Positions 1-12,494 of a stretch of 64,000 nucleotides of DNA are shown here, in pieces. Position numbers and translations under genes: made by a program. Source of the stretch: Siphonodentalium dalli (Eukaryota > Mollusca > Scaphopoda > Gadilida > Siphonodentaliidae); contig CP136066.1 in the NCBI GenBank assembly GCA_032622095.1, positions 2,751,784 to 2,815,783 of the forward strand, written 5' to 3'. Each line of letters opens with the position of its first letter. Position 1 is the stretch's first letter. The notes under the pieces were generated by a model. It saw only the letters and a program-made list of their open reading frames with translations. It was not told the DNA's origin and ran no database searches.

Positions 1-61
1 TTGACACTACACATACTGATGGTGATAATAATGATGATAACGATGACGGCGATGATGATGG

Positions 62-93
<32 letters not shown>

Positions 94-1540
94 GCGATGG
101 TTGTGTTGGTGGTAGTGATGTTATTGACCGTACTAATAATAGTGGTCATGATAATGATGACGATGATGGTGATGCTGACAATGGCGATGATGATGATGCA
201 GATATGGATGATGATTGTGCTGATGTTGGTTGTAATGCTGATGTTGATACTAATGGTGGTGATGATGATACCAATAAGTATGATGATAATGATGTTGATG
301 ATGATGGTGATGACGGCGATGGTGACTTGGTGATGCTGGCGATGACGATGGTGATAACGGTGGCGATGTTGGTGGTGGTAGTGATGATGCTGTTATAATA
401 CTAATGATGATGATGATGATATCGATGATGGTGATGATTATACTAATACTAATGGTGATAATACTAATGATGATGATGATGATACTAACAACGAAGAAGA
501 TAACGGTGATGGCGATGATGACGACTGTGATCATGGCGATTATAGGTGGTGATGTTGATGGTAGTGATGATGATGATGATGATCTTGATGGTACTAATAA
601 TAATGCTGACAGTGGTGGCGATGATGACGATGACGATAACACTGATGATGTCGATGGTCGTGATGTTGATTATGATGATGGCGATTATGATGATGATGAT
701 GGCGATGATGGTGATATTGATTATGATGATTATCATGATGACGATGTTGATGGCGATGGTGACGATAGTGGTGATGATGGCGGTGATGATAATGACGGTG
801 GTGATATGTTGGTAGCAGTGGTGATGGTGATGATGGTGATGATACTAATACTGATTATGTTAATAATGAAGATGACGATGATGAAGATGACGACGATAAT
901 GATGACGACGATGGTGATGATGCTGCTGAGGGTGATGATTGTGATTAAGTTGGTTGTAGTTATGATGATGACTAAATATATTATGATGATAATTATGATG
1001 ATGATGATGCTGATGATGGCGATGATGCGTATGAAGATGATGATTGTGTTGACGGTAGTGATGACGATGACGAGTATGACGATGACTATGATGATGACGA
1101 TGACAATGACGATGGTGATGGGTCGTTGATGATGGTGATTGTGATAATGGTGATGGTGATGATGATGTTGATGATGATGGTGATGATGATGATGGTGGAT
1201 ATGATGATGGTGATGATGATGGTTATGGTGATGATGATGATGCTGCTGGTGAAGATGATGATGGTGGTGATGGTGATGATGATGGTGATGGCTACGATGA
1301 TGGTGTGGTGCCAATGAGGATGATGACTGTGATAATGATGGTGATGGCGATGCTAATGGTGATGGTTGTGATGATGCTGATGGTAATGATGCTCGTGACT
1401 GAATATGATTACGCTGATAATTGTGATGAAGATGATTGGGGTGATGACGTATATGGTAATGATTATGTTGGTAGTGGTGATAATGGGATGGTGCTGGTGA
1501 ATATGATGCTGATTTTGACACAAGACATTATAATTATTTG
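1..1540. repeat. Imperfect GAT/ATG trinucleotide microsatellite
   Basis: Almost every triplet is GAT, GGT, GAC, AAT or GCT in one register, with point changes and small indels. The tract starts before the window and fades into ordinary sequence near 1540. Conceptual translations are runs of Met/Asp on one strand and Ser/His/Ile on the other, as expected of repeat translation rather than protein. It has long lost perfect periodicity, so it is an old expansion. No gene is supported here. Confidence 0.93.
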
Positions 1541-3820
1541 TATTCCTGTGGAACAACAAGGCTGCGTGCCAACCGATCGCCTATAAATAGTACGTACTGC
1601 CATGTATATCCCAGTATTTCCTCTTTCAGTCTGTGGTAGTGCATAGTCAATAATCAATATAATATCCAGTTCAGCATATGGCTATGTCGGTTATATTACC
1701 ATTCATTTACTATTGATTCATATCACTTATATTTTCTCACACCTGAATACCATATCAACTCAGATTAAATTCCATATCTCTACAATGTATAATGTTTCCA
1801 TCGGCTAGGGTAGCATGTTTCAGCGTATTCACCATCATAAACACTGAGTCATCTATTCAAACAAATTTAATATCCAGCCAGCTAGAGACTCGTGCCAACA
1901 TCAATACTCAGTATATCTGACATTCGTTGATGTTACATATATAATTTTGGGACTAGTCAGTCTAGTACCATAAACTCAACGAACATCTTTATTCACTATT
2001 CCACTCCAGGTATGTACATTCTTTCTCATGTCATTTATTTAAATTCATAACTTCAATTCTAAGTCCAGACTTGTGGCATCAATTGAGTAATTCCCATTCA
2101 CGTTGCAGTTAAATGCACACTTCTAATTTACTTCAACATTAATTTTATAGCAATGTGCAAATACGTTAATGCATTCTCTACAATAACTATTTCCGATAAT
2201 GCCATTTCCTGGATATTACTAAATAGCCACATTCAATGCTTTTAGTTATTACACATTACTGTAAACTTGCAATTGTGATAATTCTAAGTCTGCATGCGCA
2301 ATGTATAAATGTTGTTCAGACCAGTCCATATAGTACTATAAGCTGAAAGATCTTCTGTATGCAGTATTCAAGTCCTGCCCTCTGGTCGTAGCACGGTCAT
2401 ATACATAGTAACCTAATCCCAGAGTGACCGTTCCCACACATCTATCTGTTATATACTATCTTCATTAATATTTCGCAGTATCCATTTATGATCAGAGAAT
2501 AAAACAATAATTTTAAAAGTGTCAAATCCTAAGTTGAATACTATGTATATATGTCCCACTAATACAATATTTCAAAACTCACACTTTTATTTTTTAACAC
2601 TGGATGTTCATTGATAAAAAAAACTATTGATTGCATTTGGACAGCGAGATGTGCTCTTCTCGAGTGATCGCGTGTTTGTGTATCGAACCTATCAGGACAT
2701 CGGACATATGGATCCTCAAACAAAGACAACGATGCACTGATGTAACTTAAGTCATTGTATAGTCATTAATTGCATCACAAAACCTATTATCACCGGCTCT
2801 GTGGTAACACGTTTGTAACATGGATGGCCCCGGGGCAACACCCATGTAACACGGATGGCTTTGTGGCTACACGCCTGTAATTAAAACATGGTCATCGGAA
2901 GGGGGTAACATTCTTCGAATCATATAGCACTATGATATATCATCGGTACAATACAAATAATGTTTAGAATTGGGCCACATTGTCTGTTAGACAACCAATG
3001 TGGAGGGTTAGTGTTGGAACTTTTCTAATGACATCTCTATTCATAGCTCTGATATATCCCGCATACAAAGAAATGAAAAGTCAATATTCACAAACAGCAC
3101 GAATGAGTAACGTTGAAATTGGTTCATAATTATATCCCAATTGATTTAGGATATAACATGCCGATATTTGTCGCGTATAACTAAATGAAAAAGTTCACTA
3201 AACGATATTAAATAACATGTTAAACACCGATATAAGCAAACACCTCGTGGGATTCATGTTCGAATTAAATTTATTATACAATCGTCAAATCCCCGTGAAG
3301 TATGATAGTAGATAGCAGTCCGATTTATGTCACGTGAAAATAAACGAAAGATGTTCAAATAACAATGCAACAAAGAAGTGTAAAGAACACTACACACGCA
3401 TAGCGCGCAGCGCGCTAATCGTAAACGCGCGAATTCCAGTTATAATTAATCTCCTTGCACTTCTTGGCATCCGAATAACAAACCATGGGCCAATCAATCA
3501 TGTCTCGAGAGACGCCCACTGCATCAACTAATCATGTAAACGACAATAAACGAAATTGAAATTCACAACTATACCTTTTACCTGACTCGTCCTCGGGGTC
3601 GCAATACGACTTTTAATCCGTCCCAAAAATCCCAATTATATAAATAAAACCCCCATGCGCCCATATATTACCAATAAACTGTAGCATATAATACATCCGG
3701 AGGGCGAAATGAAAATAAATGTATGACTGTAGTCATAAATTAATTTTCATTATAGTTACCATGTTGTTTGCATCGATCATAGCGCACAAGAGTGTATTTT
3801 GTACTATTCTGACACCAACG
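1541..3820. other. AT-rich stretch without recognisable genes
   Basis: I see no conserved coding exon. Small local features only: a short imperfect repeat built on 'taacacg.atggct' at about 2805-2880, and a GC-rich palindrome (GCGCGCAGCGCGC core) at about 3402-3418. The only open frame there is 65 codons with no recognisable similarity. Confidence 0.6.
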
Positions 3821-3825
3821 GAAGT

Positions 3826-3955
3826 GTATACGGTGCTATATAAACACTCGCATATCTACGCTAATCCGGAATATAGAACGTATACTATACGGTGATATAT
3901 AAAAACTCGCATATCTACGCTAATCCGAAATATAAAACGTATACTTTGACTAAAT
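3826..3955. repeat. Two-copy tandem repeat, about 63 bp
   Basis: The motif 'actcgcatatctacgctaat' occurs twice, within two copies of a roughly 63-bp unit that begin with 'gtatac.atacggtg'. The two copies differ at only a few positions. The repeat abuts the start of the dispersed element at about 3940. Confidence 0.75.
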
Positions 3956-4990
3956 AATGGAGATTTGTATGAAAGAATTTACAACACCACAAGTGATCGA
4001 CTGTGTTAAATTTACAACACCAAAAGTGATCGACTGTGGTCGTACATAAGTTACATTTTCCTGTCGGGTGTGCGGGCTTTAAAAACACTTCTTCAAATAT
4101 ATCCGTTATTTTGTAAATACTAATCCTCGATTAATCCTGAGATCAATCGTAATATATATTGATTTAGTATAGTGATCCTGCACGTGTTACCCGAAAACTA
4201 TGTGCCAATGCATTATCTTATATATGCGAGTCGACCATAGGTCGTCTAGCATATATAAGAGAATGCATTGGACTAAAAAAATTATACTATTTTTTATAAT
4301 TGTTAAAAATGAAAGAAAAAATGAAAAAAAATTGTTAAAGAATGTGAGAAACACATCCGAGGCGACCTATATAAGATAATGCATATATGATATATTGCAT
4401 TGGCACAGGGTTTTTAATAGAACGTACTTTGACTAAATAACGGAGATCTTAATGAACTAATTTACAACATCAAAAGTGATCGACTACATAAGTTACATTT
4501 TCCTATAAAGAGAGTAGTTGGGCGCGAAGCGCCCAGGATGGTCGAAAAGATCGAGTGATCTTTTCCTTCATCCCACGATTTTTTTATTTGAGGATATCTG
4601 AACATAGAAAATTGTCTTGTCCGAACGCTGCAAACTTTGAATTGACTGTTGTATGGGGTAGAACCCACGAGCTTTATTAGGGGAGTGTGGTGTGTGCCCT
4701 TCGTGTCCCTTTAAGTTGGATGTTTGTGTAGCGGCTGAGCGAGTCGTATGGTTCGCTGAAATGAGGAACGGGCCCGTGTTATAAGGTTAAAATGGTGTTA
4801 GTAGTATTAGATATGTCTATCAGGTGTGCGGGCTTTAAACACACTTTTGTAAATACTAATCCTCGATTAATCCTAGGATAAATTTTCAATTAAAACACTT
4901 GTTCCTATACACTATTAATCCTCGATTAATCTGAATCTTGATATATCTTGATTTAATATAGTGATCATGAACGTGTGTCCCACGTGGTTT
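3940..4990. repeat. Dispersed repeat with palindromic module, two partial copies in tandem
   Basis: Copy one begins with 'tactttgactaaataatgg' near 3940. It runs through 'aaaagtgatcgactg', 'tgcgggcttt' and 'cctcgattaatcct' blocks and ends with a near-perfect palindrome at 4205-4271. Copy two restarts at about 4427 with the same opening. It is interrupted at about 4506-4826 by unrelated DNA containing the hairpin GGGCGCGAAGCGCCC, then resumes with the same 'tgcgggcttt' block. Related copies occur at 29.05-29.18 kb (inverted), 33.22-33.91 kb and 58.13-58.32 kb. No coding capacity is seen, so it is probably a non-autonomous transposon family. Exact ends were not determined. Confidence 0.65.
4205..4271. 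repeat. Palindromic module (67 bp)
   Basis: The sequence is nearly its own reverse complement. The arms begin CCAATGCATT and contain TTATATATGCGAG, and the centre is a GTCGACC/GGTCG core. The same module recurs at 9650, 9782, 12247, 12397, 33491 and 54554. It would fold as a long hairpin. Confidence 0.85.
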
Positions 4991-5149
4991 GGATTATATA
5001 ATAAACAATATATAATCACACCATTCGATTCAGAATTTATGTATATGTAATCCTACAAGAATAATGTTGACACCTTTCATGACTAAAATTGTATTTATAC
5101 GAGGTGCAAAATATTACTCACCATTTGTGTCGTGGATAGCGATGATCGA

Positions 5150-5350
5150 GTGGAATAGCAACTCCGTGTAAAGGCTACGCCGATGAGAACTCCGTCAAAT
5201 CGGGACAAAACACGTCCGTGTATTGGCGACGCACAAATGCAACAGCGATTCCGCTAAATCAGGACAAAATAACCCCGTGTAAAGGCGACACCAATGAGAA
5301 ACAGCGAATCTGTGAATTCAAAGCACAACAAGTCCGCGTGAAGGCAACGA
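5150..5350. repeat. Degenerate tandem repeat, about 50-59 bp
   Basis: The phrase 'ccgtgtaaaggc' or a one- or two-base variant recurs near 5164, 5214, 5273 and 5332, each time followed by a 'gatgaga'- or 'caaatg'-like stretch and a 'tcaggacaaaa'-like stretch. About four diverged copies. No coding signal is seen. Confidence 0.6.
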
Positions 5351-5779
5351 ACGAGACCAAGATTAAAGTCGTGTAGTGGCTGATGTTCATTACTACCTGA
5401 CATTAAACATATATTCAACACCCCCATGTGGTGTGAGGCATCTGTTTCTCATCATAGTTCTTTTGATTTTAATTATAATGTTTACAGACGACCACATGCG
5501 TCTGCATTTTCCTTCCAATTTCGTCCACGTCGCGCATTTGATGGCCATGACCCAGTCTGTGCGTTCGCATATACAATAATAACAGGTAATCCAGGGTATT
5601 CCAACACATTCCATATCACTTATACCCATGATAAGATGTCGCGCTTGTTCTGCAACCTGATGTAGACTATTTGACCATGAATTAGTACTTCTGGTTATTG
5701 AGCACCCTTGTCCTGGGTCCCCTGATCAAGTGACCCTACAAATTGTCTGCGAAGCTGGTGGTCTGAATTGTTATGCTGC

Positions 5780-8080
5780 TGTTGGGTCTGATTAGCCATG
5801 GTGTTGGTTGTTCCTGCTTAATTGCTATGATGCTGGTCATATTTTATTGCTAGGGTGCTGGTGTGTCCTTCCGAATTGCTTTGGTGTTGGTGGGTGCTGC
5901 TTAGTTGCTATGATGCTGGTCACATTTGATTGATATGGTGCTGGTGTGTCCTGCTGAATTGCTATGGTGCTGGTAGGTCCTGCTTAATTGCTATGATGCT
6001 GGTCATATTTGATTTCTATGGTGCTGGTGTGTCCTGCTGAATTGCTATGGTGCTGGTAGGTCCTGCTTAATTGCTATGATGCTGGTCATATTTGATTGCT
6101 ATGATGCTGGTGTGTCCTGCTGAATTGCTATGCTGCTGGTAGGTCCTGCTTAATTGTTATGATGCTGGTCATATTTTATTGCTATGGTGCTGGTGTGTCC
6201 TGCTGAATTGCTATGGTGCTGGTAGGTCCTGCTTAATTGCTATGATGCTGGTCATATTTTATTGCTATGGTGCTGGTGTGTCCTGCTGAATTGCTATGGT
6301 GCTGGTAGGTCCTGCTTAATTGCTATGATGCTGGTCATATTTGATTTCTATGGTGCTGGTGGGTCCTGCTAGATTTTTATGACGCTGGTGGGTCTTATTT
6401 GATTGCATTGATGCTGGTGGGCGATGTTGGCTTCCTATGGTGCTGGTGTGTCCTGGAGGAATGCTATGAATGATATGAAGCTGGCGAGTCCTGTTGAATT
6501 GCCATGACGCTGATGGGTCCTATTTGATTGTTATGATGCTGGTGTTTCCAGTTGGATTGCTAATAAGTTGGTGGGTCCTATTTTATTGTTATGATGCTGG
6601 TGGGTCCTATTTGATATATATGATGCTGATGTGTCCTATTTTATTGTTATGATGCTGGTGGGTCCTATTTGATATATATGATGCTGGTGTGTCCTATTTG
6701 ATTGGTATGATGCTGGTGGGTCCTATTTGATATATATGATGCTGGTGTGTCCTATTTGGTTGGTATGATGCTGGTGTGTCCTATTTGATTGGTATGATGC
6801 GGGTGTGTCCTATTTGATTGGTATGATGCTGGTGGGTCCTATTTGATATATATGATGCTGGTGTGTCCTATTTGATTGGTATGATGCTGGTGGGTCTTAT
6901 TTGATTGTTATGATGCTGGTTGGTCATATTTGATTGTTATGATGCTGGTATGTCCTATTTGATTGGTATGATGCTGGTGTGTCCTATTTGATTGGTATGA
7001 TGCTGGTGTGTCCTATTTGATTGTTATGATGCTGGTGTGTCCTATTTGATTGGTATGATGCTGGTGGGTCCTATTTGATTGTTATGATGCTGGTTGGTCA
7101 TATTTGATTGGTATGATGCTGGTGTGTCCTATTTGATTGGTATGATGCTGGTGGGTCCTATTTGATTGTTATGATGCTGGTGTGTCCTATTTGATTGGTA
7201 TGATGCTGGTGTGTGCTATTTGATTGGTATGATTCTGGTGGGTCCTATTTGATTGTTATGACGCGGTGGGTCCTATTTGATTGGTATGATGCTGGTGGGT
7301 CCTATTTGATTGGTATGATGCTGGTGGGTCCTATTTGATTGGTATAATGCTGGTGGGTCCTATTTGATTGTTATGATCCTGGTGGGCTCTGATTGATTGC
7401 TATGGTGCCGGTGGGTCCTGATGGAATGCTGTGAATGATATGAAGCTGTTGGGCCCTGATGGATTGCTACGATGCTGGTGGGTCCTGGTGGAATGAAATT
7501 AACTATTGCGGGTGGTTCCAGCTGGATTGGTATGACGCTGGTGGGTCCTATTTGATTGCTATTATACGGGTGGGTCATGTTGGATTGTTATTATGATGGT
7601 GGGTCCTGTCGGATCGTGTTGGAGCTAGTGGGTCCTCGTGGATCGCTATGATGCTGGTGTGTTCTTCTGGATTGCCATATTGCTGGTGAGTCCAGCTGGA
7701 TTGGTATTAAACTTGTGGGTCATTTTGATTGCTATGACGCTGGTGGGTCCTGTTTGGTTGCCATTATACTGGTGGGTCATGTTGGATTGTTATTATAATG
7801 GTGGGTCCTGTCGGATTGCGTTGAAGCTGGTGGGTCCTGAACGATTCCTATGTTGCTAGCGGTTCCTGTTGAATTCGTATGATGCAGGTGTGTTCTGCTG
7901 AACTGTTATATTACTGGTGGGTCATGGGTGAATGATATGATGCTTGTTGGTCCTGTTGTATTGCTATGGCCCTGGTGGGTGCTATTAATTTGATTTATAT
8001 TATGTTGGCGGTTCATTTTTGATTGTTATGATGTTGGTGGCTCCTATTTGATTTCTATGATGCTGGTACGGACAGACCAG
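5780..8080. repeat. 29-bp minisatellite (TATGATGCTGGTG...)
   Basis: The core unit is 29 bp, of the form TATGATGCTGGTGTGTCCTA plus TTTGATTGG. From about 5820 to 6360 the array is organised as an 83-bp higher-order unit (29+29+25 bp), seen for example in GGTCATATT phrases at 5918, 6001 and 6084. From 6500 to 7380 it becomes a simpler, more homogeneous 29-bp array, and then decays to diverged copies by 8080. Reverse-strand translation gives a His/Pro/Thr-rich repeat peptide that I do not regard as a gene. A small inverted fragment of the same repeat lies at about 32032-32090. Confidence 0.92.
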
Positions 8081-9495
8081 AATCAGTAAAACGAATAAAC
8101 TGTAATCGTAATCAATCGTTATTTCGTCGTAATCCAGATTCAGATTCTGATTCTGATATATGTTCCTTCTTATTCAAGAAGTAGTAGGATTATACGATAT
8201 CGATGGATTATTAGATACACGTATGCACTATCTAGTCTTATAGCAATTTCATATTTAAAATGTTTTGTTTCGTTAATGCAGTAGTTTTGCACAATAGTCT
8301 CTGTATAGTGCAGAAACACAGGCATTTTTTGGCCAAAGTGCTGTGCATTACTTGGAAAATAAAGCTTTGCCCATGAAGCCAATGTTGTGGTCTTGTGATG
8401 GCACGTGAACTGCATCTCCCAATCGCACAAACACAACTGTCAAGCGTATTCTAGGAGCTCATGACTATATAGTGGAAATGTCAGTCAATTTATTGATTAA
8501 GTACCCACACGTACAAGTTACAAGGACGTGGCTAGAGGATTCCCATGGGAGTGCTACATCAAATTTCTGACCAACTGCACCCCCTTGAACCAAACATCAA
8601 ACTCACAGGTTCGCAGAATTCCATTTGCACCCCCTTGAAAATATCCTACCTGACAGACCCTAAGATTGGAAAAGTACCAACCTTTACTGGTTGAAAAAAT
8701 CAAACAATGAGAACAATTCCAACCTATATAATTATTTATGGTGTCAAATTAATGTCCAACGAATGTTGTGTTATGCATGGAATTTTCAACTGCTGGAAAT
8801 GTACCAAGTTTAGTTTAAACTTATGTATTTGTCAAATTTAGATAACACATGATATATGACACATACATTTGTGTATACAGACAATGGGAGTGGATGACAA
8901 GTGCTGACTCACTTAATGGCACACTGAAAAATAAATAATTAGTAATGGCAAAGCAACATGACTACCAAAACAAGATGAACATATATACATATCACCCGTC
9001 ACCCCCTCCCCGAGTTAGTCATAAGTTTGTATAAGTGTTTATTTAAAATAGGGTTTGCTTGTAGCGTTTTCTGGCGTGTACGTATCACTATTTGAAACAG
9101 TTAGTCAAAATAATCCTGATTTGCCTTACGTATGCATGACTGTATAGCTAAGAAAATTGTACCAAAGTTTGGGGGAGGGGTTAGAGACACCACAGCCAAC
9201 CTCTGTCGCCACGTCCCTGTACAACTGACAGGTTTCGTGTGTTCTCCACAACGTCTTCGGAATTTGATTCAGGAGACCTAGAGCTGTTAGAAATGCTTGC
9301 CCTCATCAATAAACACACTTTAGCTTGAAAAAAGATGCGATTAGGTCGGATTGGCAGCTAATACGGTGCCATGTAATTATGTATATACACATAGAAGCAA
9401 AGCATGACTTTCACAACAAACATGAACTTTATATATATAAGATACAAATGATACTAGTGTCAAATACATGAGCCATGTTTGACGCTGGGAGAACA
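8081..9495. other. Unassigned non-coding stretch
   Basis: AT-rich sequence with short direct repeats such as 'caccccctt' near 8580 and 8630. No open frame has recognisable domains, and no structural RNA is seen. The longest reverse-strand frame (8170-8436) lacks any recognisable motif. Confidence 0.5.
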
Positions 9496-9879
9496 TTAAC
9501 CCTTTACCCAACAAATCGGCCAAAACCGGCCAAATAAAGCTTCAACAGCCTAAAATATCTTCGGTCTGTCTCAATAGAACCATACAAATATGGATATCAT
9601 TGGAACCGGCTCCTTGACCACATTGTGCTGGTTACAGTCATGCCCTGTGCCAATGCATTCTCTTATATATGCGAGTCGACCATAGGTCGCCTCGCATATA
9701 TAAGAGAATGAATTGGCCTAAACACTTTAAAAAAAAATTTCTTACATTCTTTAACAATTTTATAATTTTTAATGTGTTAAGCCAATGCATTCTCTTATAT
9801 ATGCGAGGCGACCCATGGTCGACTCGCATATATAAACGAATGCATTGGCACAGGGCCCTTCTGTTGGGTAAAGGGTTAA
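9496..9879. mobile_element. piggyBac-type MITE (TTAA-flanked), copy 1
   Basis: It is bounded by TTAA on both sides and has perfect inverted ends of the form TTAACCCTTTACCCAACA on the left with the reverse complement on the right. A TTAA target duplication followed directly by CCC is the hallmark of piggyBac-family insertions. The interior has no transposase. It carries two copies of the 67-bp palindromic module (9650-9716 and 9782-9848). It is nearly identical to the element at 12093-12494 apart from a short spacer indel, so both are probably recent. Short open frames inside it are by-products of the palindromes. Confidence 0.88.
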
Positions 9880-11231
9880 CAAAGTATCGGAGACCACGTG
9901 ATTTCAAAATCTGACCTCGAATCCGTGTAATCTCGATTTAGCCCCGCCCCGTAAATCGGTTTCGGATTCTCCCACCAAATAACAAATATGTATAGTGAAG
10001 TTTGAATGTCGTGCATGGTATGGTCTAAAATATGACACTATTGTTATAGTGTGGTTCTGACACAAGTAACGAAAACACACGATTTAAAGGCAAATACGTG
10101 CTGTTTTGGTATAAAATAATTCCACAAATGTCAATCTTTAAGCATTTAATAATTTTTTTACCTGGGAATTATACTGTAAACAGGTTACGCTAAAACGTGT
10201 GCACCGAGGCCTAGTGAAACATTTACACCAGTGTACACACCAGTGTAACCTATACATACACTTCTTTTCGTATCGATACGCATTATGCATAGCAAATTAT
10301 TGCGTTTGGTGTCATGATTTGACCCAGCAAGTTAGCAATGTAATATTTAATATTTTAATATTTAATATTTAAAATAAACAAGGATTTACATTATTCACAT
10401 TGAGAATGTAATTGCGTTACTAGACAAGGGATACACCTCCCATCATTGTGTTTTATTTCGCTTGGTCTTGTGAAACTGTTTGGTGCCAACCATTGAATCG
10501 TTCCTCATGATAGAGCTATGCCTCTTGTGTTGAGAGCGCCAGAGCCGACTCCTGACTTGTTCCTCGGGATAGAGTTATGCCTCTTGTGTTGAGAGGAGCC
10601 AGACCCGACGCGGTTATTTGGAATGCGAAAATTTTATATTTACAGCCGAGTATTCCCGAACGAATCTCTTCTCAGTAAACAGCCAGCACCGTCCTGTCCA
10701 GAATTACAGAACGCTTTATCCGGATCACATACTCAATTACATCTGATGTTGTGTAAACTGAAACATCATTCCTCATAAAGGTGAGTGCATTGACAGTTTA
10801 TCGTAACTACATGAATGACAGCGTAGGAACACCCATGTTCGTAAACAAAAACAACATTGTAAAGATGTATTCAGGGTTCCACATACAAGTGCACAGTGTA
10901 CTTTGTAAATACAACTAACATCAACATTAAAATTATTTTAAAATAGATTAACTTTCTGGTTAATACGTTCGTTAAGAATTATTAATGGATAATAATAGTT
11001 CACATGTTTAAAAATACTGTTTAAGTGCTTTTCATTTTATCCATAAGGAGTTGGTCTAAGTTGAATAAAATATTGAATTGAAGCATTTAGAAAGCCCAAC
11101 TTGAAAATGTTCCACAGCAGACAAAAACTAAAACAAAACAACAACTACACATTTCAACCTATATATTAATATATTAAATAGGATGTTTGTTGATCAAATG
11201 ACTGGCACAATCATATTTACGTAACACTTGC
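9880..11231. other. Stretch with a possible non-coding 5' exon
   Basis: A tandem duplication of about 60 bp built on 'tatgcctcttgtgttgagag' occurs at about 10505-10610. It is followed by a more GC-balanced segment ending in a good donor (AAAG|GTGAGT) at about 10779/10780. This could be a 5'-UTR exon of the NHL-propeller gene at 17.7 kb, but no sequence evidence links them. I see nothing else apart from a short run of 'aatatttaa' repeats near 10345. Confidence 0.3.
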
Positions 11232-11649
11232 TTAAGGGGGAGGTCAAGTGAACAACTTTTAATGGAGATTTCCATGCAAATCTGCGGAGCAAAAGTTACA
11301 GAGTTGCACATTCTTCTGAGTGTCACTTGATGTGGCATTGGAAACAACAGGTATTTATCTGGCGGGTCCGCTTGTTAAATTATAATATTTTGCAATAAAA
11401 TATATTTTTGATAAATTTTTTCAGGAAATACATCACTTGACCTACATTTTAAAAATCAATATAAAATTCAAAAATAAATACACGAACATTATAATGGAAC
11501 AAGTTCCAAGCGGACCCGCCAGATAAATACATGTTGTTTCCAATACCACATCAATTCACACTCAGAAGTATATGCAACTCTGTAACTTTTGCTCCGCAGA
11601 TTAGCATGGAAATCCCCATTCCAAATTGGTCACTTGACCTACCCCTTAA
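11232..11649. mobile_element. TTAA-flanked fold-back MITE
   Basis: TTAA flanks both ends. The left end GGGGGAGGTCAAGTGA is matched in inverted orientation on the right by TCACTTGACCTACCCC. The inverted arms extend about 140 bp each (11232-11375 and 11505-11649) and include GGCGGGTCCGCTTG and CAAGCGGACCCGCC. The short AT-rich middle has no coding capacity. It lies between the two piggyBac-type MITEs but is unrelated to them in sequence, apart from the shared TTAA preference. Confidence 0.85.
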
Positions 11650-12092
11650 TCGTTAATGGAGCATTATCAAAGCGCAAAGTACATCTATTTCTCAATGTTC
11701 TACATTACATTAATTCAACATGTACCCACTGAGGAGGCATGTATGTCCCTTTAATACGAAGTGAAATATGTTTAAGAAAATAAGACATTATTTGCACCCC
11801 TCCCCCTCCGGCGCTTTAACAATCGCGACAACGATGGTATATTTAGAGCTGTGTAAAACTGCATTCGAGATACAACACACAAAGCTCAAACACCAATTCA
11901 ATTTTATTAAGACGGTCGTTGTATATAAATAGTACACCCATGCATATCGAGGTATGAATCGTTTTTGTCATCTGAACTGTGGGCTTCACTGAATCCGGAA
12001 CAATGAGTGGGTATTGGGACTACCGTGGATTATGTACACGCGTTTAAATATCCCATCGGCTATTGCGTTGTCAATGCAAAGCATGTTCAGTG

Positions 12093-12494
12093 TTAACCCT
12101 TTACCCAACAAACCGGCCAAAACCGGCCAAATAAAGCTTCAACAGCCTAAAATATATTCGGTCTGTCTCAATAGAACCATACAAATATGGATATCATTGG
12201 AACCGGCTCCTTGACCACATTGTGATGGTTACAGTTATGCCCTGTGCCAATGCATTCTCTTATATATGCGAGTCGACCATATGTCGCCTCGCATATATAA
12301 GAGAATGCATTGGCCTAAAAACAAATCTTTTTTTAACACTTTTTACCATTTTTTTCTTACGTTCTTTAACAATTTTATAATTTTTAATGTGTTAAGCCAA
12401 TGCATTCTCTTATATATGCGAGGCGACCTATGGTCGACTCGCATATATAAGAGAATGCATTGGCACAGGGCCCTTCTGTTGGGTAAAGGGTTAA
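12093..12494. mobile_element. piggyBac-type MITE (TTAA-flanked), copy 2
   Basis: It has the same TTAA-bounded inverted ends as the copy at 9496 and nearly the same interior, including both palindromic modules (12247-12313 and 12397-12463). The spacer between the modules is about 18 bp longer here. No transposase is present, so mobilisation would have needed an autonomous relative elsewhere. Confidence 0.88.

Noticed and set aside
1-1540. Long Met/Asp- or His/Ser-rich open frames in the first 1.5 kb
   Set aside because: They are translations of a trinucleotide microsatellite, open in several frames and both strands with no domain or codon bias.
7360-7859. 72-73-codon frames in the 29-bp minisatellite
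   Set aside because: Peptide repeats mirror the DNA repeat. Neighbouring monomers break the frames, and the unit length of 29 is not a multiple of three.
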